DNA from: Paracoccus aerodenitrificans
GTDB lineage: Bacteria; Pseudomonadota; Alphaproteobacteria; Rhodobacterales; Rhodobacteraceae
Reading direction: 5' to 3'
DNA length: 64,000 nucleotides
Assembly: GCF_027913215.1 (NCBI RefSeq)
Contig: NZ_CP115780.1
Span: 62,001 to 126,000 of the forward strand
Shown here: piece by piece, positions 9,082 through 16,770 of the stretch
How the letters are laid out: each line of letters opens with the position of its first letter
Numbering within the stretch: position 1 is the first letter of the stretch
Translations under genes and position numbers: made by a program
Notes under the pieces: model-generated
Told to the model about the DNA's origin: nothing
Databases searched by the model: none
The model's input: the letters and a program-made list of their open reading frames with translations, nothing else

Positions 9082-10434
9082 TCAGAGAAGCGAGCCCAAA
9101 TCCGATCCAACACTTGGATAGGCCGCCGTCATCGACTTAAGTTGCTTGGCCGCCAGGCCCAGCTTGATTGCCAGCCCGAAGAAATTGATCAGTTCGCCGT
9201 ATTCCGGGCCGAACAGGTGCGCGCCGAGGATCTTGCCGTTCGACTTGTCCACGAGGACCTTCGCGGCAGCAGAGGTCTCGCCGATCCGGTAGTTCGAATA
9301 CCAATCGCCAGTGTCGGTGAACCGAACATCGACATCATACCCGGCGTCCCTTGCCTCACTTTCCAACATACCGACACGCGCCACTTCCGGGACTGTGAAG
9401 ACGGCTGTAGGAATACCGGCATAATCCGGTGCGGTCTGAGTGTCTTTGAGCATGTTGGAGGCCGCGACCTTCCCTTCGATCACTGCGACTGGCGTCAGCG
9501 GCATGCCATCGGTGTCGGCGCAATCTCCGGCGGCAAAGACCGCGCTGTTCGTCGTGCTTTGCAGATGCGGGGCTACAACGATGCCCTTGTCGCTGTAATC
9601 AACACCAGCCGCCTCAAGATTCAGATCGGCCAGGGCTGCCACACGGCCCGCGCCATGCACGACCAGATCGGTTTCGATTGTTCGGGTTTCATCGCCCGAC
9701 TTCACCTCGACAGTGAATGCTCTACTGGCTTCCGAGACCGACACGATTTCGGTTTCGCGCATCAGGTCCACGCCGATACCGCCGCTGCGGTCGATCAGCA
9801 TTTCGACCAGATCGGGATCGAAGCCGCGTAAGGGCCGGGCGCCACGATCCACGATGATCGGGTTGGCTCCGGCCCGTGCGGCGATATGCGCAAACTCGAA
9901 GGACACGAAGCCGCCACCGATAAAAAGAACCCGATTGGGAAGGGCCTCCAGGTTGAGGAAATCCGTGCTGTCGATCACGAGATCGGCCCCTGTGAAGCTC
10001 AGCGGCCTGGGCATGGCACCGGCGGCCACGAGGAACCGTTCCGACTGATATGCCGTTCCATCGACCTCCAGCGTGTTGCTTCCCGTGAACCGCGCGGCTC
10101 CATGCAGGGTTTCGACGCCGTTGCCCGACAGGCCCTTTTCCATCTTGTCCGGCACGGGATCGGTGAAGCCACGCTTGTGTGCCATCAGATCGGCCCAGTT
10201 GATCGACAGATCACCGGGATCGATCCCCTTGCCCTGCATGAGCCGTGCCGCGTCCATGATTTCCGCACCGCGCCGCAGGATTTTCTTTGGATCGCAGCCG
10301 CGCAATGCGCAGGTGCCGCCGTAGGGCAGCGCATCGACAATGGCGACACGCCATCCTGCCGCGCCACATTTGTTGGCCGCGGCCACGCCCGCCATGCCCG
10401 CCCCGATGACGATCAGGTCGTAGTCTTCATTCAT
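9082..10434 (-). CDS. FAD-dependent pyridine nucleotide-disulfide oxidoreductase (MerA/glutathione reductase-like)
   Basis: 450 residues. It has an N-terminal FAD-binding DLIVIGAGMAGVAAANK, the redox-active CX4C disulfide in GGTCALRGCDPKKIL, an NAD(P)-binding VLFIGGGFVSFEFAHIAAR, and the second FAD contact FAAGDCADT. The C-terminal dimerisation domain is present but lacks the HPTxxE catalytic pair of glutathione reductases and the terminal CysCys of MerA. The gene starts 22 bases after merA with AAGGA upstream, so it is co-transcribed. A likely role is thiol or low-molecular-weight disulfide reduction during mercury stress. The substrate is not deducible. Confidence 0.85.
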   Translation of the reverse strand: MNEDYDLIVIGAGMAGVAAANKCGAAGWRVAIVDALPYGGTCALRGCDPKKILRRGAEIMDAARLMQGKGIDPGDLSINWADLMAHKRGFTDPVPDKMEKGLSGNGVETLHGAARFTGSNTLEVDGTAYQSERFLVAAGAMPRPLSFTGADLVIDSTDFLNLEALPNRVLFIGGGFVSFEFAHIAARAGANPIIVDRGARPLRGFDPDLVEMLIDRSGGIGVDLMRETEIVSVSEASRAFTVEVKSGDETRTIETDLVVHGAGRVAALADLNLEAAGVDYSDKGIVVAPHLQSTTNSAVFAAGDCADTDGMPLTPVAVIEGKVAASNMLKDTQTAPDYAGIPTAVFTVPEVARVGMLESEARDAGYDVDVRFTDTGDWYSNYRIGETSAAAKVLVDKSNGKILGAHLFGPEYGELINFFGLAIKLGLAAKQLKSMTAAYPSVGSDLGSLL

Positions 10435-10456
10435 TCTCCGGTCCTTGTCCTGATCT

Positions 10457-11887
10457 TCATCCGGCGCAGCAGCTCAACTTTGCCACGTCCATATCGAAGG
10501 TTTGCGCCGCCAGCTTCAGCCCTTCCACGGTCGTCAGATAGGGGAAGATCGTCTCCCCGAGCGCCTTTGTGGTCATGCCAAACTTCAGCGCCATAACGAG
10601 GGTCTGGATCGTATCGGACCCCTCGGGCGCGATGATCTGGCCGCCAAGCAGCCGGTCGGACTTTCTGTCCGCCACCAGCTTGATCAATCCGCGCGTGTCG
10701 CGTGCGGCCAGTGCGCGCGGCACCTGATCGAGCGGTACGATGGACGTCTTGACGTCGAGGCCCGCGTCCCGCGCCTGGGCTTCACCGAGACCGACGCCCG
10801 CGACCTGCGGGTCGGAAAACACCACCCAGGGCATCGCGGCGTTGTCGTAGCGATGGTCTTCGCCGAGAACCGCATTTTTGGCCGCGAGCTTTGCACCATA
10901 GGCCGCCATATAGACGAACTGGTCGCGGTCGGTCACATCGCCTGCGGCATAGATGCCGCGCACCGATGTCTGCATGTCCTCGCCGACGACGATGGACCCA
11001 CGCGCGTCGGTTTCCACGCCGATTGCGTCCAGGCCCATATCTTTGGTATTGGCCCGCCTGCCAGCGGTCGAAACGAGGTGATCCGCCGTCACTTCGACAG
11101 GCTTTCCGTTCTGGATCACGCGCAGTGTCACGCCCGCGTCGTCGCGGCGCACAGTGTCGTAGCTTAACCCGGTCAGAAGAGTGATGCCTTCGGCCTCGAA
11201 CGCCGCCGCCAATGCCTCCGAGACCTCTGGTTCCGCGCCGGGCAACAGATGCGAACGGGCGACAAGCGTGACCTTCACGCCCATGCGGCTCATCATCTGG
11301 GCCAGCTCCGCGCCAATGTAGCCCGCGCCGATGAAGATCAGGCTTTTCGGCAGTACTTCGAGTTCCAGAAGACTGGTGCTGTTGAGCGCGCCGATTTCCT
11401 CGATGCCGTCGATGGTCGGCAGAACGGGACGCCCGCCCGTGGCGATGATGGTCCTCGGTGCTTTCAGGGTTCGCTCACCGACTGTCACGCCACCTTCGAT
11501 CAGCCGCGCGGGACCGGCGTCGATGTAATCGACATCCTCATATTCCGGCAGAAGGTCCGCGTATTTCTTCTGGCGCAGGGTCGTGACCAGATCGTCCTTG
11601 GACTGAACGAGCGTCTGCCAATCATCCACTTGTGCCCGTCCCGACAGGCCGGGGAACCGCTTGGCAGCCCCCGCACAGTGCACGGCCTCTGCCGCACGGA
11701 TCATCGCCTTGGAGGGCACGCATCCCACGTTGACGCAAGTTCCGCCGATGGTGCCATGTCCTACGAGGGCGACACGCTTTCCGGCATCCGCGCCGGTAAT
11801 TGCGGCGGAGAACCCCGCCGATCCGGCCCCAAGAACGATCAGGTCATAGCCGCCCTGTTCATCGTCGGTTTTGTTCAGGTCTTTCAT
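10457..11887 (-). CDS. merA: Mercuric reductase MerA (short form without N-terminal HMA domain)
   Basis: 476 residues; reduces Hg(II) to volatile Hg(0) with NADPH in the cytoplasm. FAD site DLIVLGAGSAGFSAAI, catalytic disulfide Cys51/Cys56 in GGTCVNVGCVPSK, NADPH site LIFIGAGYIGAELAQMM, second FAD motif YAAGDVTD, the MerA-type FPYLTTVEGLKLAAQTF, and the terminal vicinal cysteines Cys473-Cys474 that hand mercury to the active site. The N-terminal metal-binding domain found in Tn501 MerA is absent, as in many alphaproteobacterial forms. The start at 11887 has GAGG upstream; an ATG at 11905 overlaps the preceding small gene. Confidence 0.95.
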   Translation of the reverse strand: MKDLNKTDDEQGGYDLIVLGAGSAGFSAAITGADAGKRVALVGHGTIGGTCVNVGCVPSKAMIRAAEAVHCAGAAKRFPGLSGRAQVDDWQTLVQSKDDLVTTLRQKKYADLLPEYEDVDYIDAGPARLIEGGVTVGERTLKAPRTIIATGGRPVLPTIDGIEEIGALNSTSLLELEVLPKSLIFIGAGYIGAELAQMMSRMGVKVTLVARSHLLPGAEPEVSEALAAAFEAEGITLLTGLSYDTVRRDDAGVTLRVIQNGKPVEVTADHLVSTAGRRANTKDMGLDAIGVETDARGSIVVGEDMQTSVRGIYAAGDVTDRDQFVYMAAYGAKLAAKNAVLGEDHRYDNAAMPWVVFSDPQVAGVGLGEAQARDAGLDVKTSIVPLDQVPRALAARDTRGLIKLVADRKSDRLLGGQIIAPEGSDTIQTLVMALKFGMTTKALGETIFPYLTTVEGLKLAAQTFDMDVAKLSCCAG

Positions 11888-11888
11888 C

Positions 11889-12026
11889 TCAGCGCGCCTC
11901 GCCATGTTCGGGGTCTTTTGGTCTGGCGGCGAGCAGATATATGACCGCGCCGATGGCGATCAGCGGTGTCAACATGCCGAGGAGGCCGAAGACCATGCCG
12001 GTGGCGGTGCAACATCCCATCATCAT
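11889..12026 (-). CDS. 45-residue membrane protein with N-terminal CysCys in mer operon
   Basis: The protein begins MMMGCCTATGMVFGLLGML and contains one long hydrophobic stretch (about residues 8-34) followed by a charged tail. Its ATG forms an ATGA overlap with the stop of the MerF-like gene and its stop lies two bases before the merA start, so it is tightly embedded between two mercury genes. A vicinal cysteine pair just ahead of a membrane helix resembles the ion-binding site of mercury importers. I do not recognise a named family. A role as an accessory Hg(II) relay or MerA anchor is inference. Confidence 0.7.
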   Translation of the reverse strand: MMMGCCTATGMVFGLLGMLTPLIAIGAVIYLLAARPKDPEHGEAR

Positions 12027-12409
12027 AAGAGCGATCCTTTCTTTTGCGCACGGTTCAGGAGAACCGCGTAGAGTGCTGTGGCGGCGAAAACGCCGATTGT
12101 GATCCGTATTGCGAACCTGAATTCGAGAAGAATGATCAGGATCGACAGGGCCACCGCGAGGCCGGTGGCCCAAAGTTTCGGGGCCGGTCCCGGTTTGCCA
12201 GCGCGCAGCCAAAGGGCCTGTGCCACCACGGCGAGGCTGAAAAACAGCAGCGGGAACAGGGCGTAATCGAGCCAGCCCGTGAGGGCCGACAATCCGACGC
12301 CAGCGACGATGACGACCAGAAGCGGTGTAAAGCAGCAGAGCGCGGCGAAGAGCGCACCGCCAAGCCCCCATTTCAGCAGACGGTCGGAATTTTCAGGTGT
12401 GTCAGTCAA
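12023..12409 (-). CDS. MerF-like mercury import protein (extended, four-helix form)
   Basis: 128 residues from a TTG start at 12409. The first half matches MerF: a helix with the ion-binding pair Cys25-Cys26 in ALFAALCCFTPLLVVIVAGVGLSALTG, then a second helix WLDYALFPLLFFSLAVVAQALWL. The usual MerF is about 80 residues; here two more hydrophobic helices follow (LWATGLAVALSILIILLEF and ITIGVFAATALYAVLL). The TTG forms a TTGA overlap with the upstream stop, which supports the start. It probably carries Hg(II) across the inner membrane to MerA. Confidence 0.8.
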   Translation of the reverse strand: MTDTPENSDRLLKWGLGGALFAALCCFTPLLVVIVAGVGLSALTGWLDYALFPLLFFSLAVVAQALWLRAGKPGPAPKLWATGLAVALSILIILLEFRFAIRITIGVFAATALYAVLLNRAQKKGSLL

Positions 12410-12657
12410 GGAGCCGTCTTTCTCTGTGATGGGTCGGGGCCGGAGGCGCGTTTCATTTGCGAACGACGCAGTGCGCGGACGATCAGGTAGGTCAGACCCG
12501 CCAAAACCAGCACGGCAATGCCACTCATTCCAGAGAGCCAAGCCCCAACGCCGCCGAACAACGCTGCAAGCACGGCAGTTCCGCCGCCGCAGCAGACGAC
12601 CACGACCGGAGCTGCTATTCCGAAGGCCAGCAGGCCACCCATCAGATTGTCACGCAT
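12406..12657 (-). CDS. Small membrane protein with CysCys in first helix (candidate mercury transporter)
   Basis: 83 residues. The first helix carries Cys22-Cys23 (GIAAPVVVVCCGGGTAVLAALFGG) and a second helix follows (GIAVLVLAGLTYLIVRAL), then a basic tail. This is the general layout of MerF/MerT-type importers but the sequence is not a clear MerF. It lies between merP and the MerF-like gene and overlaps the latter by TTGA. A 20-bp tandem duplication covers its start; no good Shine-Dalgarno is seen, so the exact start is uncertain. Confidence 0.68.
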   Translation of the reverse strand: MRDNLMGGLLAFGIAAPVVVVCCGGGTAVLAALFGGVGAWLSGMSGIAVLVLAGLTYLIVRALRRSQMKRASGPDPSQRKTAP

Positions 12658-12683
12658 TGCAGGAGATTGTCACGCATTGCAGG
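12644..12683. repeat. Perfect 20-bp tandem duplication over a start codon
   Basis: Two adjacent identical 20-bp units (12644-12663 and 12664-12683) cover the ATG region of the 83-residue mer membrane protein. Each unit contains the ATG on the minus strand. Because 20 is not a multiple of three, the upstream copy is in another frame and closes after 11 codons. Confidence 0.95.
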
Positions 12684-12687
12684 CGGC

Positions 12688-12990
12688 TCAGGAGGCTGTG
12701 TCGGGCAGCACCTGCGCCGGATAGCCATTGGCCGTCACCGCGCCGATGATGCTTTCGATGGAAGTTTCGGCGTCATCGTAGGTCACGCTGTAAACACCCT
12801 GCCCGTATTCGGGGCCGTCCTCGAATGCGGCGATCTCGACCGACGGAACACCGCGCATCGAGCTGGCAACAATGAACGAACAGGACGGGCATGTCAGTTC
12901 GCTGACGGCGATCTCGACCTGGCGCTCTTCAGCGAGGGCCGGGGTCGAGAGTGCGACGATGGCCAGGGCGGATAACAGGAGATGCTTCAT
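12688..12990 (-). CDS. merP: MerP-like periplasmic mercury-binding protein
   Basis: 100 residues with a signal peptide (MKHLLLSALAIVALSTPALA, cleavage after ALA) and one HMA-type fold. The metal site is Cys34-x-x-Cys37 in ELTCPSCSFIV, a variant of the GMTCxxC motif, and the end matches the beta strand and helix of HMA domains (VYSVTYDDAETSIESIIGAVTANGYPAQV). It binds Hg(II) in the periplasm and passes it to MerT. The second ATG is preferred since GAGGA lies 8 bases upstream of it; an ATG at 12996 is possible. Confidence 0.88.
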   Translation of the reverse strand: MKHLLLSALAIVALSTPALAEERQVEIAVSELTCPSCSFIVASSMRGVPSVEIAAFEDGPEYGQGVYSVTYDDAETSIESIIGAVTANGYPAQVLPDTAS

Positions 12991-13005
12991 GGTCATGGTC
13001 CTCGT

Positions 13006-13413
13006 TCAGAATTTCAGGATGAAGGGGGTGATGTAGGGAAAGATCATGGCGACAGCGACAATCGCGGAAGCGGCCCAGAGGGTTGCGCGCATGATGCGGC
13101 GGTCGATGGGGCGGGCGCAGGTGCCATCGGCACAGGCCTCGGCATCTACAGGCTTGTAAGCCTTGTAGAAGCCGTATCCCAAAAACGCGGCGCTCAGCGC
13201 GAAGGTGTACCATTTGTAGGCATAGAGCGCCCCGAGCTGCGCGATGAACACGCCTGTCACGCCAAAGCTGACCAGCACCAATGGAAGGATGCAGCAAGAA
13301 GTCATCGCCAGCGCACCGAGGACGCCGAGGCCGGTCACGCCCCATCCCTTGGTGGTTTCGTCGCCAATTTTCTGCGACTGAGATTGCGGAAGTTCCGCCA
13401 AATGTTGTTCCAT
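13006..13413 (-). CDS. merT: Mercuric ion transporter MerT
   Basis: 135 residues, three helices. Helix one bears the vicinal pair Cys40-Cys41 (GALAMTSCCILPLVLVSFGVTG). The cytoplasmic loop after helix two has a second cysteine pair, Cys94 and Cys99 (EACADGTCARP), as in MerT. A final helix follows (LWAASAIVAVAMIFPYITPF). The ATG at 13413 has AAGGA about 7 bases upstream. It is the first gene after the MerR operator and takes Hg(II) from MerP through the inner membrane. Confidence 0.92.
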   Translation of the reverse strand: MEQHLAELPQSQSQKIGDETTKGWGVTGLGVLGALAMTSCCILPLVLVSFGVTGVFIAQLGALYAYKWYTFALSAAFLGYGFYKAYKPVDAEACADGTCARPIDRRIMRATLWAASAIVAVAMIFPYITPFILKF

Positions 13414-13442
13414 CGAATCTTCCTTGAACAGATGTTTCCACC

Positions 13443-13473
13443 GTTCTAGGGTCTGTAGTTGATACAGGCTCAA
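13443..13473 (-). promoter_or_regulatory. MerR-controlled merT promoter/operator
   Basis: On the minus strand TTGAGC (13473-13468) and TAGAAC (13448-13443) are separated by exactly 19 bases, the over-long spacer typical of MerR-family promoters. Inside the spacer lies a perfect dyad, CTGTA N5 TACAG (13453-13467). It sits between the divergent merT and merR genes. Confidence 0.9.
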
Positions 13474-13489
13474 GGGATTTTTCGGCACA

Positions 13490-13903
13490 ATGAGTAACAC
13501 AAGCGTGAGATCAATTCGGCGGGGCGATTTGGCCCGCGCAACGGGCTGCAACCTGGAAACCATTCGCTATTACGAGAAAATCGGGATCATGCCGGACCCG
13601 CCGCGCAGTACGAAGGGCTACCGAAGCTACGACGATGCCCACGTCAAGCGGCTGAAATTCGTCATGCGGTCCCGCGATCTAGGCTTTTCTCTCGAAGAGG
13701 TTCGCGGGCTGCTTGGGCTGGTCGATGACCGATCCCGGACATGCGCCGAGGTGCAGATCATCGCCGAAGATCATCTGACTGACGTTCAGGCCAAGATTGC
13801 CGATCTGCAGCGCATCGAGCGCGTCCTGTCGGACACTGTTGCGCGATGCACCGGCGATGCTGCCCCAGAATGCGCGGTGATCGATGCGTTACTCGATGCT
13901 TAG
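13490..13903 (+). CDS. merR: Hg(II)-responsive regulator MerR
   Basis: 137 residues. The N-terminal MerR helix-turn-helix (GDLARATGCNLETIRYYEKIGIMPDPPRS, GYRSYDD) is followed by the dimerisation helix. The three mercury ligands of MerR are present at matching places: Cys85, Cys120 and Cys128 (RTCAEV, VARCTGDAAPECAV). It represses and, with Hg(II), activates the divergent merT promoter by DNA underwinding. It is transcribed away from the mer operon, with the operator between. Confidence 0.95.
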   Translation: MSNTSVRSIRRGDLARATGCNLETIRYYEKIGIMPDPPRSTKGYRSYDDAHVKRLKFVMRSRDLGFSLEEVRGLLGLVDDRSRTCAEVQIIAEDHLTDVQAKIADLQRIERVLSDTVARCTGDAAPECAVIDALLDA

Positions 13904-14075
13904 TCCACCCTGAAGAAGAGGGGGCAACGGACCTTCGTGAACGGCGCAGCGAAAGCCCGAAAAGTCCGCTGTGCCGTCGCTCAGGCAAGCTGCGGCGATG
14001 GTCGGGAGCGAGCCCAGACCAACGTTCCTGCTGCGTCGCGGCGAATATCCGTTTGTAGAAATAGTTTGCTAAACG

Positions 14076-14097
14076 GCCAACTTTTTGTATAGTTGGC
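14076..14097. promoter_or_regulatory. Inverted repeat upstream of ArsR-type gene (candidate operator)
   Basis: GCCAAC (14076-14081) and GTTGGC (14092-14097) form an interrupted palindrome ending three bases before the ATG of the ArsR-family regulator. Its position over the start region fits autorepression. Confidence 0.6.
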
Positions 14098-14100
14098 TAC

Positions 14101-14454
14101 ATGGAAAACTATCAATCCGCGCTCGATACTGCCTTTCATGCTCTTGCCGACCCGACTCGTCGGGCCATGATCGCACGGCTGATTGAGGGACCTGCGTCGG
14201 TCAAGGAGCTTGCGGAGCCTTTCGAAATGGGCCTCCCGTCATTCCTTAAGCATGTGAAGGTTCTGGAAGCCAGTGGGCTAATCAGCTCGGAGAAGACCGG
14301 ACGGGTTCGAACCTGTCGCCTAGTGCCAACGCACCTCGCTGCTGCGGAAGGCTGGCTTAATGAACAGCGGGCTATCTGGGAGGCTCGAACGGATCGCCTG
14401 GCCGCATTCGCCGAAAATCAACATGCATCGGAGACGAACAATGACGTCGAATAA
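14101..14454 (+). CDS. ArsR-family transcriptional regulator
   Basis: 117 residues with the ArsR winged helix (ALADPTRRAMIARLIEGPASVKELAEPFEMGLPSFLKHVKVLEASGLISSEKTGRVRTCRLVP). It lacks the CxC metal site of ArsR/SmtB, and matches the subgroup found next to AHSA1 genes. The downstream gene overlaps it by 14 bases, so the two are one unit. An inverted repeat just upstream is a likely operator. Confidence 0.88.
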   Translation: MENYQSALDTAFHALADPTRRAMIARLIEGPASVKELAEPFEMGLPSFLKHVKVLEASGLISSEKTGRVRTCRLVPTHLAAAEGWLNEQRAIWEARTDRLAAFAENQHASETNNDVE

Positions 14455-14905
14455 CCAACTGTCCGTATCCAGACTGATCAATGCTCCGCGTTCTGCGGTC
14501 TGGCGGGCCTGGGCGAACCCAAAGAACTTCGAGCAGTGGTGGATACCCGCCCCTATGGTTTGCCGGGTCGAAAAGATGGACCTTAACCCCGGCGGGGGCT
14601 TCGAGACCCTGATGAGCGAAGACGGCGGTGAATTTAAGCCTCATGTGGAGGGGTGTTTTCTAGACATTGTCCCGCAGGAACGGATCGTTTTCACCACGGC
14701 GCTGAAGGAAGGATGGGAGCCTGCGGAACCATGGCTGACGTTGACCTCAATCATCACAATGGAGGACGAAGGTAGCGGCACACGATACATCGCCCGTGCC
14801 CTCCACAAGAATCCCGAGGACAGCCGAAAACATGAAGAGATGGGGTTCGAGGAAGGCTGGGGAAGCACCATAGACCAGCTAGCGAAGTTGGCCGAAAAAC
14901 TTTGA
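14441..14905 (+). CDS. SRPBCC/AHSA1 (START-like) domain protein
   Basis: 154 residues with the AHSA1 pattern: SRLINAPRSAVWRAWANPKNFEQWW near the start, GGGFETLM, a central VEGCFLDIVPQERIVFTTALKEGWEP, and a C-terminal helix GFEEGWGSTIDQLAKL. The fold makes a hydrophobic pocket; the ligand is not known. An ATG at 14441 inside the ArsR gene is the natural start. ArsR-AHSA1 pairs are common and often sense small organic stressors. Confidence 0.88.
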   Translation: MTSNNQLSVSRLINAPRSAVWRAWANPKNFEQWWIPAPMVCRVEKMDLNPGGGFETLMSEDGGEFKPHVEGCFLDIVPQERIVFTTALKEGWEPAEPWLTLTSIITMEDEGSGTRYIARALHKNPEDSRKHEEMGFEEGWGSTIDQLAKLAEKL

Positions 14906-15076
14906 AGCAATCAGCAGGCAGATAGAGCGGACATCCGAGTCCGCGGAGCGAGGGGCAGGATGGTCCCGCAGTGCGGACCTCAGACACTAAAGAAATCGAG
15001 CACCCGCAGCGAATGGCCGGTCTGGAGAAGCTGCAACGCGGCGCTCGGCGTCGGGATGAAGGTCCGCTTTGGGCCG

Positions 15077-16153
15077 TCACCGTCGCCCAAGCCGTCCCAG
15101 TCTCGCCAGCTGCGCCAGCATTTTTGATCCCGAGTCTGCGGATCCTGTGCCGCCTCCGGAACCCGTCTGTCGCATGCCTTGCCGCACTGGCATTTGCTCT
15201 ACGCCAAAGAACTGCCGCGCCCTGAGGGCTGCGTATTCTGCGCCACTGGCCCCGCCGATGAGGTAGCGATTGTAGGCCTGCTGGCTTCCCATGGCGGCGC
15301 GGGCAAAGCTGTAGCCGCCGCCGAGGCCACCGGAGAGGGCGGGCATCATGATGTTGCCGGAGATCGCGCGGACGATGAAGGGCGTGGCGATAATGAAGCC
15401 CTTGGCCATGAGCACCATCATGAAGAAGGGGATGAGCGCGCCGATGTTTGAGGCTCCTTCGGGATCGCCTAGTTCACCGATGAGCGCGGAGGAAACGCCT
15501 GTGATCGTTGCGAACACGCCTGCGACGACGATGGGGTATAGCGCAAAGGAGATCAGCGCGGACAGCCAGCGCGCGAAATAATCCTTGGTGACCTCGAAGA
15601 GGGTCAGGAAAATCATCACCGGGGCGATCCCGATCAGAAGCGCGATCATCAGTCGGGAGGCCACGAGGATGAAGGCGGCCAGTCCGCCGAGGATTGAGAG
15701 TAGAAGCACACCGACTATGTCAAGCATGGCGCCGGCCATCCAGTTCAGCTCAGACCCGGCGGCGTTGAGATAGTCCCCTAGTTCCGCGATCAGCCGGTCA
15801 AACTCTTCGGCGAAAGTTCCAGAAGGGCCAGGAGTTCCACCACCGACCGAGGCGACAAGCGCCCCCGCAATGCTGTCGATCCCGGCCAGGATGGCGGAGG
15901 AGAGGGCGTTGAACTGCACCCAGTTTGTCGCGAATATCCCGATAAGGCCGATCTTGACCGCGAGCCAGAAGGCCGTGCGGCCGTCCATCGCCTTGTACTG
16001 GTAGATCATGTTCAGGAAGACGAGGATCACCACGAGCGTTGTTCCCAGCACCAGAAGCGTGCCGACCGTTGCCGCGACCGACCCGAACTGGGTTTCTGCG
16101 GCGGTGTCGAGATAGCCCTGGGAGGTTTCAACGAAATAGGTGACGACGCTCAT
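15077..16153 (-). CDS. virB6: VirB6/TrbL-type T4SS inner-membrane channel protein
   Basis: 358 residues, highly hydrophobic with at least six membrane segments (for example GTLLVLGTTLVVILVFLNMIY, LLLSILGGLAAFILVASRLMIALLIGIAPVMIFLTLFE, IPFFMMVLMAKGFIIATPFIVRAI). The paired-helix region ending APVMIFLTLFEVTKDYFARW is characteristic of VirB6/TrbL, the core inner-membrane channel of type IV secretion systems. A Gly/Ser-rich cytoplasmic tail follows. It is the last gene of this virB cluster. Confidence 0.88.
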   Translation of the reverse strand: MSVVTYFVETSQGYLDTAAETQFGSVAATVGTLLVLGTTLVVILVFLNMIYQYKAMDGRTAFWLAVKIGLIGIFATNWVQFNALSSAILAGIDSIAGALVASVGGGTPGPSGTFAEEFDRLIAELGDYLNAAGSELNWMAGAMLDIVGVLLLSILGGLAAFILVASRLMIALLIGIAPVMIFLTLFEVTKDYFARWLSALISFALYPIVVAGVFATITGVSSALIGELGDPEGASNIGALIPFFMMVLMAKGFIIATPFIVRAISGNIMMPALSGGLGGGYSFARAAMGSQQAYNRYLIGGASGAEYAALRARQFFGVEQMPVRQGMRQTGSGGGTGSADSGSKMLAQLARLGRLGRR

Positions 16154-16165
16154 AACGGGGCTGCC

Positions 16166-16579
16166 TTACCAATTGCCTGCGGTTTCGCAGATGGCTTTAG
16201 CCTCAAGGCGAACGTCGTTCGCGCGCTGATTGTAGGCGTCGGATGCTTCCAGCATTTTCCAGCGTTCGTCACTCGCGTGCTGCTCATGAAACTCCGCCTC
16301 GGCAGCGTCCCAAGACGGGAACCGGATTTCACAGTCGCAGCTTTCGGTCTCGATGATGCGCTCGAGATTCTGGGCGCGGTAGATATCCTGGACCAACACG
16401 CGTTGATAGGCTTGGCGCAGGGGTATTTCTTGCATCCAGCTGGGCTCAGCGGGTCGGTCCGGACAGACGTCAAAGCTGCGATCGAGGGTCGGCACCATAT
16501 TGCGCTCGGCGAAGGCAGGGACAGCCAGTAGGCTCACGGCCAGCGCGACTAGCGCAAGGGTTAGCCGCGCCGGCTTCAT
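16166..16579 (-). CDS. Secreted hypothetical protein in virB cluster
   Basis: 137 residues with a clear signal peptide (RLTLALVALAVSLLAVPAFA). The mature part is charged and contains cysteines in FDVCPDRP, ESCDCEIRF and AKAICETAG, which could form periplasmic disulfides. I do not recognise the family. It overlaps the DUF4177-like gene by ATGA and lies directly before virB6, so it is likely a cluster-specific periplasmic factor. Confidence 0.75.
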   Translation of the reverse strand: MKPARLTLALVALAVSLLAVPAFAERNMVPTLDRSFDVCPDRPAEPSWMQEIPLRQAYQRVLVQDIYRAQNLERIIETESCDCEIRFPSWDAAEAEFHEQHASDERWKMLEASDAYNQRANDVRLEAKAICETAGNW

Positions 16580-16770
16580 TCCGTGGCTCCGATGATAGTG
16601 GTTTCGCGCTTCAGGAAAACTGTGTGGCCGACATTGGCGAATTCCGAGGAGCTGATCGACACGACCTCCCAGCCTTCGGCCCCCTTCGCGTTCAGGCTGG
16701 CCTGCATGTCGGTGAGACTGGTTTTTCGGGTCATGGGAAAGGACAGGATGTCGTATTCAAATGTCTTCAT
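16576..16770 (-). CDS. DUF4177-like small protein
   Basis: 64 residues with the short DUF4177 pattern: a beta strand (KTFEYDILSFP), a helix (LTDMQASLNAKGAEGWEVVSISS) and a closing strand (HTVFLKRE). The function is unknown. Its start overlaps the virB11 stop and its stop overlaps the next start, each by four bases, so it is expressed with the secretion genes. Confidence 0.75.
   Translation of the reverse strand: MKTFEYDILSFPMTRKTSLTDMQASLNAKGAEGWEVVSISSSEFANVGHTVFLKRETTIIGATE

Noticed and set aside
8487..9113. 208-codon minus-strand frame around ynfA
   Set aside because: It overlaps ynfA in another frame and has no domain; ynfA has a clear family pattern.
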